Origin: CG1-02-35-72 sp036170135
GTDB lineage: Bacteria > Bacteroidota > Bacteroidia > Flavobacteriales > Flavobacteriaceae
Reading direction: 5' to 3'
DNA: 29,402 bases
Assembly: GCA_036170135.1 (NCBI GenBank)
Contig: JAVHOP010000123.1
Span: 1 to 29,402 of the forward strand
Positions 16,569 to 26,546 of this stretch are shown here, one piece after another. The notes below the pieces were generated by a model. That model saw nothing but the letters and a program-made list of their open reading frames with translations. It was not told where the DNA came from and searched no databases. Position 1 is the stretch's first letter, and every line of letters starts with the position of its first letter. The position numbers and the translations under genes are program-made.

Positions 16569-18344
16569 TTACTCGTAAATTTTGTTATATAAGTCGGAAT
16601 ATCTCTTAATGATTATATCGCGTTTTGGTTTCATAGTTGGCGTTAACAATCCATTATCGACACTCCAAACGTCGGGTGTTAATTCAAAGCGCTTAACTTT
16701 TTCCCATTTGCCAAAATGTTCATTTCCTTTATCTATTTCTTCTTGAACGCGATCAATCACTTTTTGATTTGAAATTAATTCTGATACGGATTTAAATTGA
16801 ATATTTAAATGGCGATTTGCCCATTCTTTTACAAACTCAAAATTTAGCTGAATTAATGCTGCGGGCATCTTCTGATTTTCGCCGATAATCAAAATTTGCT
16901 CTATAAAAAGCGATTGTTTCATCTCGTTTTCTAATAGAGCTGGAGAGATATATTTTCCGCCAGAGGTTTTAAAAATTTCTTTTTTACGACCGGTAATTTT
17001 CAAGAATCCATCTGCGTCAATTTCGCCTTTATCGCCCGTATGAAAATAGCCGTTTTCAATAACCTCAGCTGTTTTTTCAGGGTCTTTATAATACCCTAAC
17101 ATCACATTAGTACCTTTGCATAAAATTTCGCCATCTTCGGCAATCTTAATTTCAACACCATCAATAACTTTACCGACAGTTCCAATACGTTGCATGTTAT
17201 TATCATACATATTTACCGAAATAACGGGAGAAGTTTCTGTAAGTCCGTAACCTTCCATAACAGGAATTCCTGCGGCACAAAAAACTCGTGTTAAACGTGT
17301 TTGTAATGCGGCGCTACCCGAAACCATTGTACTAATATTGCCACCTAAGGCTTCCTGCCATTTTACAAAGATGAGTTTGCGTGCAATGCTTAATTTAAAT
17401 TCGTACCACCATCCATTTTTGCCATAAGGTTCATATTTAAGACCCAAATCTAAAGCCCAAAAAAAGAGTGCTTTTTTAATTCCTTTAAGTTCAGTTCCCT
17501 TGGCTACAATGGCATCATACATTTTTTCTAAAAGGCGAGGTACAACGGTAAATAATTCAGGTTTAACTTCTTTAATGTTTACACTAATTTTATCGAGTCC
17601 TTCGGCATAATAAATAGCGACATTTAAATATTGATATAAATAGATAATCATGCGTTCAAATATGTGGCATACTGGCAAAAAACTCAAGGCTTTTGGGGCG
17701 CCATCAAGTACAGGGAAACGTTTGCTAGAGGCTAACACGTTGCTCACCACATTTTGATGGCTTAACATAACGCCTTTTGGTTTACCAGTGGTTCCCGATG
17801 TATAAATAAATGTGGCTAAATCGGTGGGTTTAACGGCATTTTTTCGAGATTCGACTTCGTGCTGTATAGATTTATCTAAACCAAATTCTAAAAATTCAGA
17901 CCAATTTTTACAGTCTGTAATTTTATCAAACGAATAAATTTCTTTTAGTAAAGGTGCGTTAGCTTTGGCAATTAGTGCTTTTTTATAAACCTCTACATCC
18001 GAAACAAAACAATAGGTTACTTCGGCGTGATTGAAAATATATTCATAATCATCAGCCGAAATGGTAGGGTAAATTGGCACATTTTGCGCACCAACTTGCA
18101 ACACACCGAGATCCATGATATTCCATTCCGTCCGGTTGGTACTAGATATAATAGCAATTCTATCATTAGGTTTAATCCCTAATTTAATTAAAGCTCTACT
18201 TGCTTTATTTCCTTGAATGATAAACTCTTTAGTTGAAGTTTTTTCCCAAACGCCATTTTTTTTGGAAACAAAGGCATCTTCTAGCCCCCCTTTTTCATCT
18301 TGAAAATAAGCAAAATCAAAAAGGCGTGTGATATTTATTGCCAT
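16569..18344 (-). CDS. Long-chain fatty acid-CoA ligase (AMP-binding)
   Basis: This 591-residue acyl-CoA synthetase activates long-chain fatty acids with ATP and CoA. It shows the AMP-binding signature YTSGTTGKPKGVMLSH (about 181-196), the adenylate motif GYGLTETSPVIS, and the GEILCKGTNVMLGYYKDPEKT and HTGDKGEIDADGFLKITGRKKEIFKTSGGKYI-type C-terminal hinge region. The catalytic Lys lies near the end (TMKPKR). An ATG at 18368 would add eight residues (MQTQKLNL). I prefer 18344 because MAINITRLFDFAYF matches the usual start of flavobacterial homologues. It is divergent from pheT and lies upstream of dnaX on the same strand. Chain-length preference cannot be read from the sequence. Confidence 0.92.
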   Translation of the reverse strand: MAINITRLFDFAYFQDEKGGLEDAFVSKKNGVWEKTSTKEFIIQGNKASRALIKLGIKPNDRIAIISSTNRTEWNIMDLGVLQVGAQNVPIYPTISADDYEYIFNHAEVTYCFVSDVEVYKKALIAKANAPLLKEIYSFDKITDCKNWSEFLEFGLDKSIQHEVESRKNAVKPTDLATFIYTSGTTGKPKGVMLSHQNVVSNVLASSKRFPVLDGAPKALSFLPVCHIFERMIIYLYQYLNVAIYYAEGLDKISVNIKEVKPELFTVVPRLLEKMYDAIVAKGTELKGIKKALFFWALDLGLKYEPYGKNGWWYEFKLSIARKLIFVKWQEALGGNISTMVSGSAALQTRLTRVFCAAGIPVMEGYGLTETSPVISVNMYDNNMQRIGTVGKVIDGVEIKIAEDGEILCKGTNVMLGYYKDPEKTAEVIENGYFHTGDKGEIDADGFLKITGRKKEIFKTSGGKYISPALLENEMKQSLFIEQILIIGENQKMPAALIQLNFEFVKEWANRHLNIQFKSVSELISNQKVIDRVQEEIDKGNEHFGKWEKVKRFELTPDVWSVDNGLLTPTMKPKRDIIIKRYSDLYNKIYE

Positions 18345-18455
18345 TAAGTTAAGTTTTTGAGTTTGCAAATTAGTAATAATTACTCAATAAACGAAATACA
18401 ATTATTTAGTCTAAAAAATGTAATAAGTACCTAAGTTCGTCTTAATTGTATTGTT

Positions 18456-18463
18456 TATATTTG
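18456..18463 (+). promoter_or_regulatory. Likely -7 box for pheT
   Basis: TATATTTG is an exact TAnnTTTG match 27 bases upstream of the pheT start. The nearest -33 candidate is TTC at 18436-18438 (17-base spacing), one base off the TTG consensus. Confidence 0.5.
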
Positions 18464-18490
18464 CACCTTATTTAATAGAAAAATTAGATT

Positions 18491-20920
18491 ATGAAGATTT
18501 CATACAAGTGGTTACAAGATTATTTGCCAATTGATTTAGATATTGAAAAAACCAGTGAAATTTTAACCAATTTAGGTCTTGAAGTTGAGGGTGTTGAAGC
18601 TATTGAAAGTATAAAAGGTAGCTTAAAAGGTGTTGTAATTGGTAAAGTGTTGACTTGTATAAAACATCCAAATTCTGATCATTTAAATATTACTACAGTT
18701 GATGTTGGTAGTGATGAACCTATTCAAATTGTTTGTGGAGCACCTAATGTAGCAAAAGGTCAAACCGTTCCTGTTGCAACTATCGGAACAACTTTGTACG
18801 ATAAAGATGGTAATGGTTTTCAGATTAAAAAAAGCAAAATTAGAGGTGAAGAAAGTTGTGGAATGATTTGTGCCGAAGATGAATTGGGAATTGGAAAATC
18901 TCACGAAGGCATTATGATTTTGGATACAAAATTAAAAGTGGGAACACCTGCTGCCAAAGTATTTAATATCGAATCAGATTACGTTTTCGAAATTGGTTTA
19001 ACCCCAAATAGGGCTGATGCTATGAGCCATTTTGGTGTGGCGCGCGATTTGAGAGCGGGTTTAATTCAAGCCGGAAATAATTTGGAATTAATTTCGCCGT
19101 CGGTTAGTAATTTTCAGGTTAATGAACATACGTTTAAAACGGCTATTGATGTCCAAGATGCTAAACGCGCACCGAGATATGTGGGATTAACTATTACCGA
19201 TATAAAAATTTCAGAATCTCCTAACTGGCTGCAAAACAGACTTAAAGCAATTGGTTTAAAACCGATAAATAACGTAGTTGATGTTACCAATTTTGTGCTG
19301 CACGATTTAGGTCAGCCACTCCATGCTTTTGATGCTAATAAAATTGAGGGAAATAAAGTAATTGTGAAAACCCTAAAAGAGGGCACTAAATTTACCACTT
19401 TAGATGGTGTTGAACGAAGCTTAAATGAGGAAGATTTAATGATTTGTGATGCTAAAGAAAAACCGATGTGTATGGCTGGTGTTTTTGGTGGGATTGAATC
19501 TGGAATTACAAAACAAACGACTGCAATATTTTTAGAAAGCGCTTATTTTAATCCGGTAAGTATCCGAAAAACATCTAAAAGACATGGTTTAAATACCGAT
19601 GCATCTTTCCGTTTCGAACGTGGTATCGATCCAAACATTACAGAATATGCCCTAAAAAGAGCGGCAATTTTAATAAAGGAATTAACAGGAGGTAAGATTT
19701 GTTCTGAAATCACTGATATTTATCCTAACAAAATTGAGGATTTTCAAATTTTCTTATCTTATGAGCGTCTAAATAAACTAATTGGTCATGTTATTCCAAC
19801 CGAAACCGTTCAACATATTTTAGCCTCACTTGATGTTAAAATTAATAACCATACCGAAACAGGCCTGAATTTAACGATTCCGGCATATCGCGTTGATGTA
19901 ACCAGAGAAGTTGATGTAATTGAAGAAGTTTTAAGGGTTTATGGCTATAACAATATTGAGTTTTCAGAAAAGTTAAACATTTCAATAAATTCATCTGAGG
20001 AGCAACAGCATGAAAAAATTCAAAAGATATTTGGCAGCAAATTAATTGGAAATGGTTTTTATGAAATTATGTCTAATTCGCTTACAAAGCCTAATTATAT
20101 TGGTTTTAGTGATTTATTAAATAACGAAGTTAATGTAAATATCATCAATCCTCTCAGTCAAGATTTATCAGTTTTACGCCAATCGATGTTATTTAGCGGT
20201 TTAGAAGCAATTTCATTTAATATCAATCGTAAAAACAACGCATTGAAGTTTTTTGAATTTGGAAAAACCTATCATAAATATCAAGATAGCTATCAAGAAA
20301 ACAAACACTTAAGCCTATTTGTGACGGGAAATAAATTGCCTCCTAGTTGGAATTCATTATTGAGAACATCCGATTTTTTCTTTTTAAAAGGTATTGTCAT
20401 GATGTTGTTTGAACGTGTTGGAATATCAAAATTGACACTAAAACCGACTAATAATGATGTATTTTCAGAAGGCATTCAATTGAGTTTAGGAAAAATTAAT
20501 TTAGTTGATTTAGGCGTGATTAAACCTTCAATTGTCAAAGAATTTGGAATTAAACAAGAGGTTTTATATGCTGATTTTAATTGGATTAATATTTTAAAAA
20601 TAGTTCAAAACAAATCATTTAGCGTTTGTTTACCACCAAAATACCCGGAGGTAAAACGCGACTTGGCATTATTGATTCAAGAAGAAGTTCGCTTTTTAGA
20701 TATTTATAATTTAGCTAATCAAACCGAACGCAACCTTTTAAAAGCAGTTGATTTATTTGATGTATATCAAGGTAAAAATTTACCAGAACATAAAAAATCT
20801 TATGCGGTGAGTTTTACGTTGCAGGATGACGAAAAGACACTCGATGAAAAGCAAATTGAGAATATCATGTCAAAATTACAACAAGCTTTTATAAGTAAAT
20901 TGGGTGCCAGTTTAAGATAA
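18491..20920 (+). CDS. pheT: Phenylalanine-tRNA ligase beta subunit
   Basis: The 809-residue protein is a full-length beta chain of the alpha2-beta2 phenylalanyl-tRNA synthetase. It begins MKISYKWLQDYLPIDLD, the standard start. A tRNA-binding (EMAP/OB) domain follows (about 40-150, with HPNSDHLNITTVDVG). Then come the B3/B4 editing domain (about 210-385, with DVTNFVLHDLGQPLHAFD), the B5 domain (about 400-470), the catalytic-like core, and a C-terminal FDX-ACB anticodon-binding domain (about 715-809, with FPPKYPEVKRDLAL-like sequence). pheS is not next to it, so the two subunits are encoded apart, as in many Bacteroidota. No damage is seen. Confidence 0.97.
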   Translation: MKISYKWLQDYLPIDLDIEKTSEILTNLGLEVEGVEAIESIKGSLKGVVIGKVLTCIKHPNSDHLNITTVDVGSDEPIQIVCGAPNVAKGQTVPVATIGTTLYDKDGNGFQIKKSKIRGEESCGMICAEDELGIGKSHEGIMILDTKLKVGTPAAKVFNIESDYVFEIGLTPNRADAMSHFGVARDLRAGLIQAGNNLELISPSVSNFQVNEHTFKTAIDVQDAKRAPRYVGLTITDIKISESPNWLQNRLKAIGLKPINNVVDVTNFVLHDLGQPLHAFDANKIEGNKVIVKTLKEGTKFTTLDGVERSLNEEDLMICDAKEKPMCMAGVFGGIESGITKQTTAIFLESAYFNPVSIRKTSKRHGLNTDASFRFERGIDPNITEYALKRAAILIKELTGGKICSEITDIYPNKIEDFQIFLSYERLNKLIGHVIPTETVQHILASLDVKINNHTETGLNLTIPAYRVDVTREVDVIEEVLRVYGYNNIEFSEKLNISINSSEEQQHEKIQKIFGSKLIGNGFYEIMSNSLTKPNYIGFSDLLNNEVNVNIINPLSQDLSVLRQSMLFSGLEAISFNINRKNNALKFFEFGKTYHKYQDSYQENKHLSLFVTGNKLPPSWNSLLRTSDFFFLKGIVMMLFERVGISKLTLKPTNNDVFSEGIQLSLGKINLVDLGVIKPSIVKEFGIKQEVLYADFNWINILKIVQNKSFSVCLPPKYPEVKRDLALLIQEEVRFLDIYNLANQTERNLLKAVDLFDVYQGKNLPEHKKSYAVSFTLQDDEKTLDEKQIENIMSKLQQAFISKLGASLR

Positions 20921-21038
20921 AATTTAGCGTTATAAACGAGCGATAATGTGTTGATGCGTATTATTTATCAATAAAAAATACTAGCACTGTCAATTTACCA
21001 ATACGATGTAGAAGTCAATGTTGCTCTAATAAATAGAA

Positions 21039-22049
21039 ATGTATAAGCTAATAATCCGCCCCATATTATTCCTTTTCCATCCGGAACTGATTCATCATTT
21101 TACATTTGCGACGCTTAAAATTTTGTTCAAAATTCCCGGATTTAAACTGCTGATAAAAAAACAATTCGGTTTAACCGATAAGAATTTAGAACGAAAACTT
21201 TTCGGATTACAGTTTAATAATCCAGTTGGTTTGGCTGCAGGCTTTGATAAAAATGCTATCCTCATCGATGAACTCAGCGCCTTTGGATTTGGCTTTATAG
21301 AAATTGGCACCGTTACGCCAAAACCACAATTTGGGAACCCAAAACCGCGGTTGTTTAGATTAAAAAAAGATGAGGCCTTAATCAATCGTATGGGTTTTAA
21401 TAACGATGGGGTCGAAGTGATTGCCCAACGCCTAAAAAATCGCAAAACCAAAGTGATTATTGGGGGCAATATCGGTAAAAACAAGTTAACTCCCAATGAA
21501 TTAGCTGTAAATGATTATCTATTTTGCTTTGAAAAACTCTTTGATGTAGTCGATTATTTTGTGGTAAACGTCAGCTCACCAAACACACCGAATTTACGCG
21601 ATTTACAAGATAAAAAACCACTTACCGAAATTTTGCAAGTGCTACAAAATGCAAATCTGGCAAAGCATCAACCAAAACCAATTCTTTTAAAAATAGCCCC
21701 CGATTTATCCGATAATCAGTTGCTAGATATTATCGATATTGTAAAAATTACCAAAATTGCCGGTGTTATAGCTACAAACACGACCTTGTCAAGAGACCTA
21801 TTGCAATCAAAAAATAAAGATAAAACAGGTGGATTGAGTGGAAAGCCATTGACCAATCGCGCTACCGAAGTCATAAAATTTTTGTCAAATCACCCTGACA
21901 AATCTTTTAAAATCATTGGGGTAGGCGGTATCCATTCGCCACAAGATGCACAACAAAAATTGAATGCCGGCGCAGACTTAGTGCAGCTTTATACCGGATT
22001 TATTTACGAAGGTCCTGGTTTAGTTAAAAAAATCAATAATTCGCTATGA
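21039..22049 (+). CDS. pyrD: Quinone-dependent dihydroorotate dehydrogenase
   Basis: The 336-residue class 2 enzyme oxidises dihydroorotate to orotate in pyrimidine synthesis and passes electrons to quinone. The N-terminal 45 residues (MYKLIIRPILFLFHPELIHHF onward) form the membrane-associated helices specific to class 2. FMN-site motifs follow: NPVGLAAGFDKNA, EIGTVTPKPQFGNPKPRLFRL and INRMGFNNDG. VVNVSSPNTPNLRDLQ carries the catalytic serine. GVIATNTT and GVGGIHSPQDA hold the phosphate of FMN. It stands alone between pheT and a convergent gene, whose end lies 1 base away. I saw no clear promoter box in the 118-base gap upstream. Confidence 0.96.
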   Translation: MYKLIIRPILFLFHPELIHHFTFATLKILFKIPGFKLLIKKQFGLTDKNLERKLFGLQFNNPVGLAAGFDKNAILIDELSAFGFGFIEIGTVTPKPQFGNPKPRLFRLKKDEALINRMGFNNDGVEVIAQRLKNRKTKVIIGGNIGKNKLTPNELAVNDYLFCFEKLFDVVDYFVVNVSSPNTPNLRDLQDKKPLTEILQVLQNANLAKHQPKPILLKIAPDLSDNQLLDIIDIVKITKIAGVIATNTTLSRDLLQSKNKDKTGGLSGKPLTNRATEVIKFLSNHPDKSFKIIGVGGIHSPQDAQQKLNAGADLVQLYTGFIYEGPGLVKKINNSL

Positions 22050-22050
22050 G

Positions 22051-22656
22051 TTATAAAGCAGCCATGCCACCCGATTTCATAATAAAATAGGCAATGGGCA
22101 ATGCAATAGCGATGCCGATAAGCAAAGGTTGCCAAGTACTTTGGGGCAGATAAATTTCGTCTGGTTTTAGCTCAGGTTTCAAAAAATAATAATTTAGCAT
22201 ATAGATGCCGAGTAAACTCGTAAAGACACTGACAAAAGGCGACGTAATTTTAAAGTATTCTATCAAATAAACTTGTATAAATGAATAAATTAAACCCGAA
22301 AATATCGCAAGTCTAGCACGCGATTTATTTTTAAGTTGTATCAGGTTTAGCCCAATTAAAATACTTCCTGCAAATACCGAAAACAAAATCCCGAAAAGAA
22401 AAATAAAATTAAAAGAATATAGGGCAACCGATTTAGCTTCAACCATTTTTGGTTCAACATTTACTTTGTTGTTCAAGGCTTCAAGTTCTTTTTTTAAAAC
22501 TTGCATTTCGGGGTATATTTCATTTCTGTTTTCGAGCTCCCAGATAGCAGCTATAACGGCATCTTCTTGGTAATTTATTCTATTTTTGATATAATTTTGC
22601 AATTCGGATACCGATTTTTGATGCATTTTTTTGGAGTAGAAATTTTCGTTTACCAT
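22051..22656 (-). CDS. Hypothetical four-helix membrane protein downstream of purL
   Basis: The 201-residue protein is not one I recognise. Residues 1-70 are soluble and charged. They read like a short helical repeat (SVSELQNYIKNR, then EDAVIAAIWELENRNE), a pattern seen in small flavobacterial envelope proteins. Four hydrophobic segments follow at about 82-105, 115-135, 138-158 and 175-193, the last near the C-terminus. Translation starts 1 base after the purL stop (TAG, then ATG), so it is almost certainly coupled to purL. It ends 1 base from the convergent pyrD. No catalytic motif is visible. Confidence 0.75.
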   Translation of the reverse strand: MVNENFYSKKMHQKSVSELQNYIKNRINYQEDAVIAAIWELENRNEIYPEMQVLKKELEALNNKVNVEPKMVEAKSVALYSFNFIFLFGILFSVFAGSILIGLNLIQLKNKSRARLAIFSGLIYSFIQVYLIEYFKITSPFVSVFTSLLGIYMLNYYFLKPELKPDEIYLPQSTWQPLLIGIAIALPIAYFIMKSGGMAAL

Positions 22657-22657
22657 G

Positions 22658-25600
22658 CTATTTATTTTTATATTTTTCTACCAACCAAATTTTTGCATTT
22701 ACAAAAGCTTGAACCCAAGGGCTTACTTCGTCGTTTCTATGTTCAGGATAATAGGCCCAGTTCCAAGGAAAAGTCGAGCGCTCTAAATGTGGCATCATCA
22801 CGGTATGGCGTCCGTCATCCGAGGTCAACATGGCCGTGTTAAAATCTGATCCATTCGGATTAGCCGGATAGGCATCATAACCGTATTTTCCAACAATCTG
22901 ATAATGATTTTCTTCATAAGGAAAACTGAATTTTCCTTCGCCGTGTGCCGACCAAATGCCCAATTTGCTTCCGCTAAGGTTAGACAAGAGCACCGAATTA
23001 TTTTCAAGTATTTCTACCGATGTAAACTGGCATTCAAATTTACCAGAATCATTGTGCAACATTTTTGGTTTTTTATGATGATTCGGTGTTATTAAGCCCA
23101 ATTCAATAAACAGCTGACATCCGTTACAAACTCCTAACGATAAGGTGTCTTGCCTTGCAAAGAAGTCATTTAAGGCTTTTTTTGCTTTTGGATTGTACAA
23201 AAATGAACCAGCCCAACCCTTGGCAGAACCCAACACATCGGAGTTTGAAAACCCACCAACGGCCACAATAAATTGAATGTCTTCTAAAGATTCTCTGCCA
23301 CTTATTAAATCGGTCATGTGCACATCTTTTACATCAAAACCGGCTAGGTGCATGGCGTAAGCCATTTCGCGCTCAGAGTTACTGCCTTTCTCACGAATCA
23401 CTGCTGCTTTTGGTCTGTTGGTTGATAGTGTCACCTTAAGTGGAGTAGAAAGGTCTTTTAGTTTTCCAGTAAAGTTTTTGGGAAATTTAAATTGTAAAGG
23501 TTGTTTTTTATAATTGGCAAAACGTTCATCAGCTTTTGTTTTACCCGCTTGGTGCACATCTAATAAATAGGAGGTTTCATACCAGTAATCGCGGTATTTG
23601 GCAATATCAAATACAAACATTTTGTCGTTGTTTTTGATGTTTAAAATCGCCTGTTTTTTAGCAAATCCGATCGGTGTAAAATCAACTTGTGTATGGTTTA
23701 AAATACTTTCAAAAGTTTCAGGTTGATTGGTTTGAATGACCAGTCCGGTATTTTCTGAAAATAATAATTTGACACTGTCTTTTTCATCGAGTTCGGTTAA
23801 ATCAATCTCGGCGCCAAGCTGCTTATCGGCAAAGCATAGTTCTAACAGACAAGTTAAAAGTCCACCGGCCGACACATCGTGACCTGCGGTAAAAAGTCCT
23901 TCAGAAACACAAGTCTGAATGGCATTAAAAGCCTTTTTAAAATAAGCAGCGTCTTTGATATCGGGCGTTTCAGAACCAATTTTGTCAAGGGTTTGCGCAA
24001 AGCTAGAACCGCCTAATTTAAAGTTATCTTGTGATAAATTGATATAATAAATTTTGTTTTTGGCATCTGTTTTTAAAACAGGCTCAACCACTTTTTTGAT
24101 GTCTTTGCAATGTCCAGCAGCCGAAATAATCACCGTTCCTGGTGCCATCACTTGATTGCCGTCGGGATATTTTTGCGTCATTGATAAGGAATCTTTTCCG
24201 GTTGGAATATTAATACCTAAAGCAATGGCAAAATCGGATACTGCTTTTACCGCATGATATAATCTGACGTCTTCGCCGGGATTCCTACAAGGCCACATCC
24301 AGTTAGCCGATAAAGACACCGATTGTAATTGGTCTTTTAAAGGTGCCCAAATCAAGTTGGTCAAGGCTTCGGCAACGGCATTTCTAGAGCCGGCTTCCAC
24401 ATTAATTAACGCACTTAACGGCGCGTGTCCAACTGCAGTTGCCATGCCATCTTTTCCTTTAAAATCTAAAGCCATCACACCCACATCATTTAAAGGCAAT
24501 TGCAAGGGACCGCAAGTTTGTTGTTTGGCTACTTTTCCGGTCACACAACGGTCGACTTTATTGGTCAGCCAATCTTTGCATGCAACCGCTTCTAATTGTA
24601 AAATATTTTTAGTATATGTGTAAATATCAGCAACTTGATATGATAAATCGTCATAATATTGAATGATAGTTTGGTCGCTCATCACGGTATTTGGAGTCTT
24701 TCCAAACATATCGCTCAAAGCTAAATCAATTGGATTTTTGTGTTCCTTTTCAGATGAAAACACAAAGCGTTTATCATCGGTAACTTCGCCAACTTCATAA
24801 AAAGGTGCGCGTTCACGTTCGGCAATTTTTTTAAGATGTTGGGCATCTTTAGCATTGATAACTATGCCCATGCGTTCTTGTGATTCGTTTCCGATTAATT
24901 CCTTAGCGGATAGAGTAGGATCGCCTAAAGGTAATTTATCAATGGCAATGATACCGCCTGTTTCTTCAACCAATTCTGATAAGCAATTTAAATGGCCACC
25001 TGCTCCGTGGTCATGAATAGATACGATTGGATTTATATTGCTTTCAACCATGGCGCGAATGGCATTGGCAGCCCTTTTTTGCATTTCGGGATTAGAGCGT
25101 TGCACCGCATTCAGTTCAATGCGATTGCTCATATCGCCTGTGTTGGCAGACGATACCGCCGCACCACCCATACCGATGCGATAATTGTCGCCGCCAATGA
25201 TGATGATTTTATCACCGGCTTTTGGTCTGTCTTTTAAACTGTCTTGCGCTTTGCCAAAGCCAACCCCTCCGGCTTGCATAATTACTTTATCAAAACCTAA
25301 TTTGCGATTGTGTTCTTCGTGCTCAAAGGTAAATAAGGAGCCTGAAATTAAAGGTTGCCCGAATTTATTACCAAAATCGGAAGCGCCATTCGAAGCTTTA
25401 ATCAAGATATCAATAGGTGTTTGATACAGCCATTTACGTTCGGGCATGGCTTCCCAAGAGTGTGGTTTTAAACGCGAATACGATGTCATATAAACCGCTG
25501 TTCCGGCTAAAGGTAAAGAACCTTTTCCGCCGGCTAAACGGTCGCGGATTTCTCCGCCGGAACCTGTGGCAGCGCCGTTAAAAGGCTCGACTGTAGTCGG

Positions 25601-26347
25601 AAAATTATGAGTTTCTGCTTTTAAAGATAAGACGCTATCAATAGTTTTGATTTCGTAAAAATCGGGTTTATCGGCGGATTTTGGTGCCCATTGTTCAATT
25701 TTGGGACCATTTACAAAAGCTACATTATCTTTATAGGCAGATACAATGCCATTGGGGTTTAGTTCGGAAGTTTTTTTAATCAATTTAAAAAGAGAAGTCG
25801 GCATGGTTTCACCGTCTAAAACAAAAGTGCCATTAAATATTTTATGTCGGCAATGCTCGGAGTTGATTTGCGAAAACCCAAAGACTTCAGAATCGGTTAG
25901 CTGTCGCCCTAATTTATTGGATAACTGTTTTAAATAGTCGATTTCTTCATCGCTTAAAGCCAAACCTTCCTGCTGGTTGTAAGCTTTTAAATTGGAAATA
26001 TCAATAATGGCTTGCGGCTTGGTGTTGATGGTAAAAATAGCCTGATTTAAACTATTGTATTTCACCTGAAGCATCGGGTCAAAATCGGCGTGTGCTTCGT
26101 CAACTTTAACAAATAGTTCGATGCGACTTATCCCGTTAAGGTTCATGTTTTGTGTGATTTCAACGGCATTGGTGCTCCAAGGCGTAATCATTTCAACTCT
26201 GGGACCAATAAAAATACCAGCGAAAGTATTTTGTTTTAGCGCTTTAGCATCGCCAAAAAGCCAACTGAGTTTTGCTATGTTTTCAGTTGTTTGCGTTTCG
26301 GTTTGTACCGCGTAATAAAGATTTTTTTTGTTGAAGAATAGAATCAT
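22658..26347 (-). CDS. purL: Phosphoribosylformylglycinamidine synthase
   Basis: This 1229-residue large-type PurL converts FGAR, glutamine and ATP to FGAM in purine synthesis, with the synthetase and glutaminase parts in one chain. The N-terminal domain (1-160) is followed by a linker with QINSEHCRHKIFNG. The synthetase part has ETHNFPT, GAATGSGGEIRDRLAGGKGS and GNKFGQPLISG, and a second AIRS-like half. The C-terminal class I amidotransferase (about 965-1229) has the nucleophile Cys in LGVCNGCQ and the His-Glu partner in the WSAHGEGKF region and beyond. Length is close to the usual 1220-1300 residues. It has a TAnnTTTG box upstream and a coupled small gene downstream. Confidence 0.97.
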   Translation of the reverse strand: MILFFNKKNLYYAVQTETQTTENIAKLSWLFGDAKALKQNTFAGIFIGPRVEMITPWSTNAVEITQNMNLNGISRIELFVKVDEAHADFDPMLQVKYNSLNQAIFTINTKPQAIIDISNLKAYNQQEGLALSDEEIDYLKQLSNKLGRQLTDSEVFGFSQINSEHCRHKIFNGTFVLDGETMPTSLFKLIKKTSELNPNGIVSAYKDNVAFVNGPKIEQWAPKSADKPDFYEIKTIDSVLSLKAETHNFPTTVEPFNGAATGSGGEIRDRLAGGKGSLPLAGTAVYMTSYSRLKPHSWEAMPERKWLYQTPIDILIKASNGASDFGNKFGQPLISGSLFTFEHEEHNRKLGFDKVIMQAGGVGFGKAQDSLKDRPKAGDKIIIIGGDNYRIGMGGAAVSSANTGDMSNRIELNAVQRSNPEMQKRAANAIRAMVESNINPIVSIHDHGAGGHLNCLSELVEETGGIIAIDKLPLGDPTLSAKELIGNESQERMGIVINAKDAQHLKKIAERERAPFYEVGEVTDDKRFVFSSEKEHKNPIDLALSDMFGKTPNTVMSDQTIIQYYDDLSYQVADIYTYTKNILQLEAVACKDWLTNKVDRCVTGKVAKQQTCGPLQLPLNDVGVMALDFKGKDGMATAVGHAPLSALINVEAGSRNAVAEALTNLIWAPLKDQLQSVSLSANWMWPCRNPGEDVRLYHAVKAVSDFAIALGINIPTGKDSLSMTQKYPDGNQVMAPGTVIISAAGHCKDIKKVVEPVLKTDAKNKIYYINLSQDNFKLGGSSFAQTLDKIGSETPDIKDAAYFKKAFNAIQTCVSEGLFTAGHDVSAGGLLTCLLELCFADKQLGAEIDLTELDEKDSVKLLFSENTGLVIQTNQPETFESILNHTQVDFTPIGFAKKQAILNIKNNDKMFVFDIAKYRDYWYETSYLLDVHQAGKTKADERFANYKKQPLQFKFPKNFTGKLKDLSTPLKVTLSTNRPKAAVIREKGSNSEREMAYAMHLAGFDVKDVHMTDLISGRESLEDIQFIVAVGGFSNSDVLGSAKGWAGSFLYNPKAKKALNDFFARQDTLSLGVCNGCQLFIELGLITPNHHKKPKMLHNDSGKFECQFTSVEILENNSVLLSNLSGSKLGIWSAHGEGKFSFPYEENHYQIVGKYGYDAYPANPNGSDFNTAMLTSDDGRHTVMMPHLERSTFPWNWAYYPEHRNDEVSPWVQAFVNAKIWLVEKYKNK

Positions 26348-26378
26348 CGGTTCAGAGGATAAGCATTTACAATTTTTG

Positions 26379-26386
26379 CAAATTTA
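26379..26386 (-). promoter_or_regulatory. Likely -7 box for purL
   Basis: On the minus strand this reads TAAATTTG, an exact consensus match about 31 bases upstream of the purL ATG. No clean -33 TTG lies at the usual distance. Confidence 0.45.
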
Positions 26387-26474
26387 TTACTTTGACGGCT
26401 AAGCCTAAAGTTTTTGTTGATAAGAATTAGCAAATAAAAGAAATGGTGGTTTTGGTTAGGCAATAGTTAATTTC

Positions 26475-26517
26475 TTGTCATTCCGACAGAGTGAGGAACG
26501 AATGACGAGGAATCTCT
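26475..26517 (+). repeat. Left arm (L1) of the inverted repeat flanking the GIY-YIG gene
   Basis: This 43-base sequence begins TTGTCATTCCGACAGAG and ends GAGGAATCTCT. It matches the arm at 26895-26936 at 34 of 42 positions. Its two ends match the complement of the arm at 26851-26889, so it is one end of an inverted repeat around the nuclease gene. Confidence 0.8.
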
Positions 26518-26534
26518 AAAAGTATTATTTAAAC

Positions 26535-26542
26535 TATATTTG
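26535..26542 (+). promoter_or_regulatory. Possible -7 box for the GIY-YIG gene
   Basis: TATATTTG matches TAnnTTTG exactly but lies only 4 bases before the ATG. If used, transcription would begin at or next to the start codon, giving a leaderless message. Confidence 0.35.
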
Positions 26543-26546
26543 AATA

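Noticed and set aside
18345..18368. Upstream ATG for the acyl-CoA synthetase
   Set aside because: The extra MQTQKLNL does not look like family sequence. The downstream ATG gives the usual start.
20921..21038. TTGATGCG...TTATCAA stretch before pyrD, considered as a third Fnr-like site
   Set aside because: The spacing between the half-sites is wrong and no TAnnTTTG box follows.
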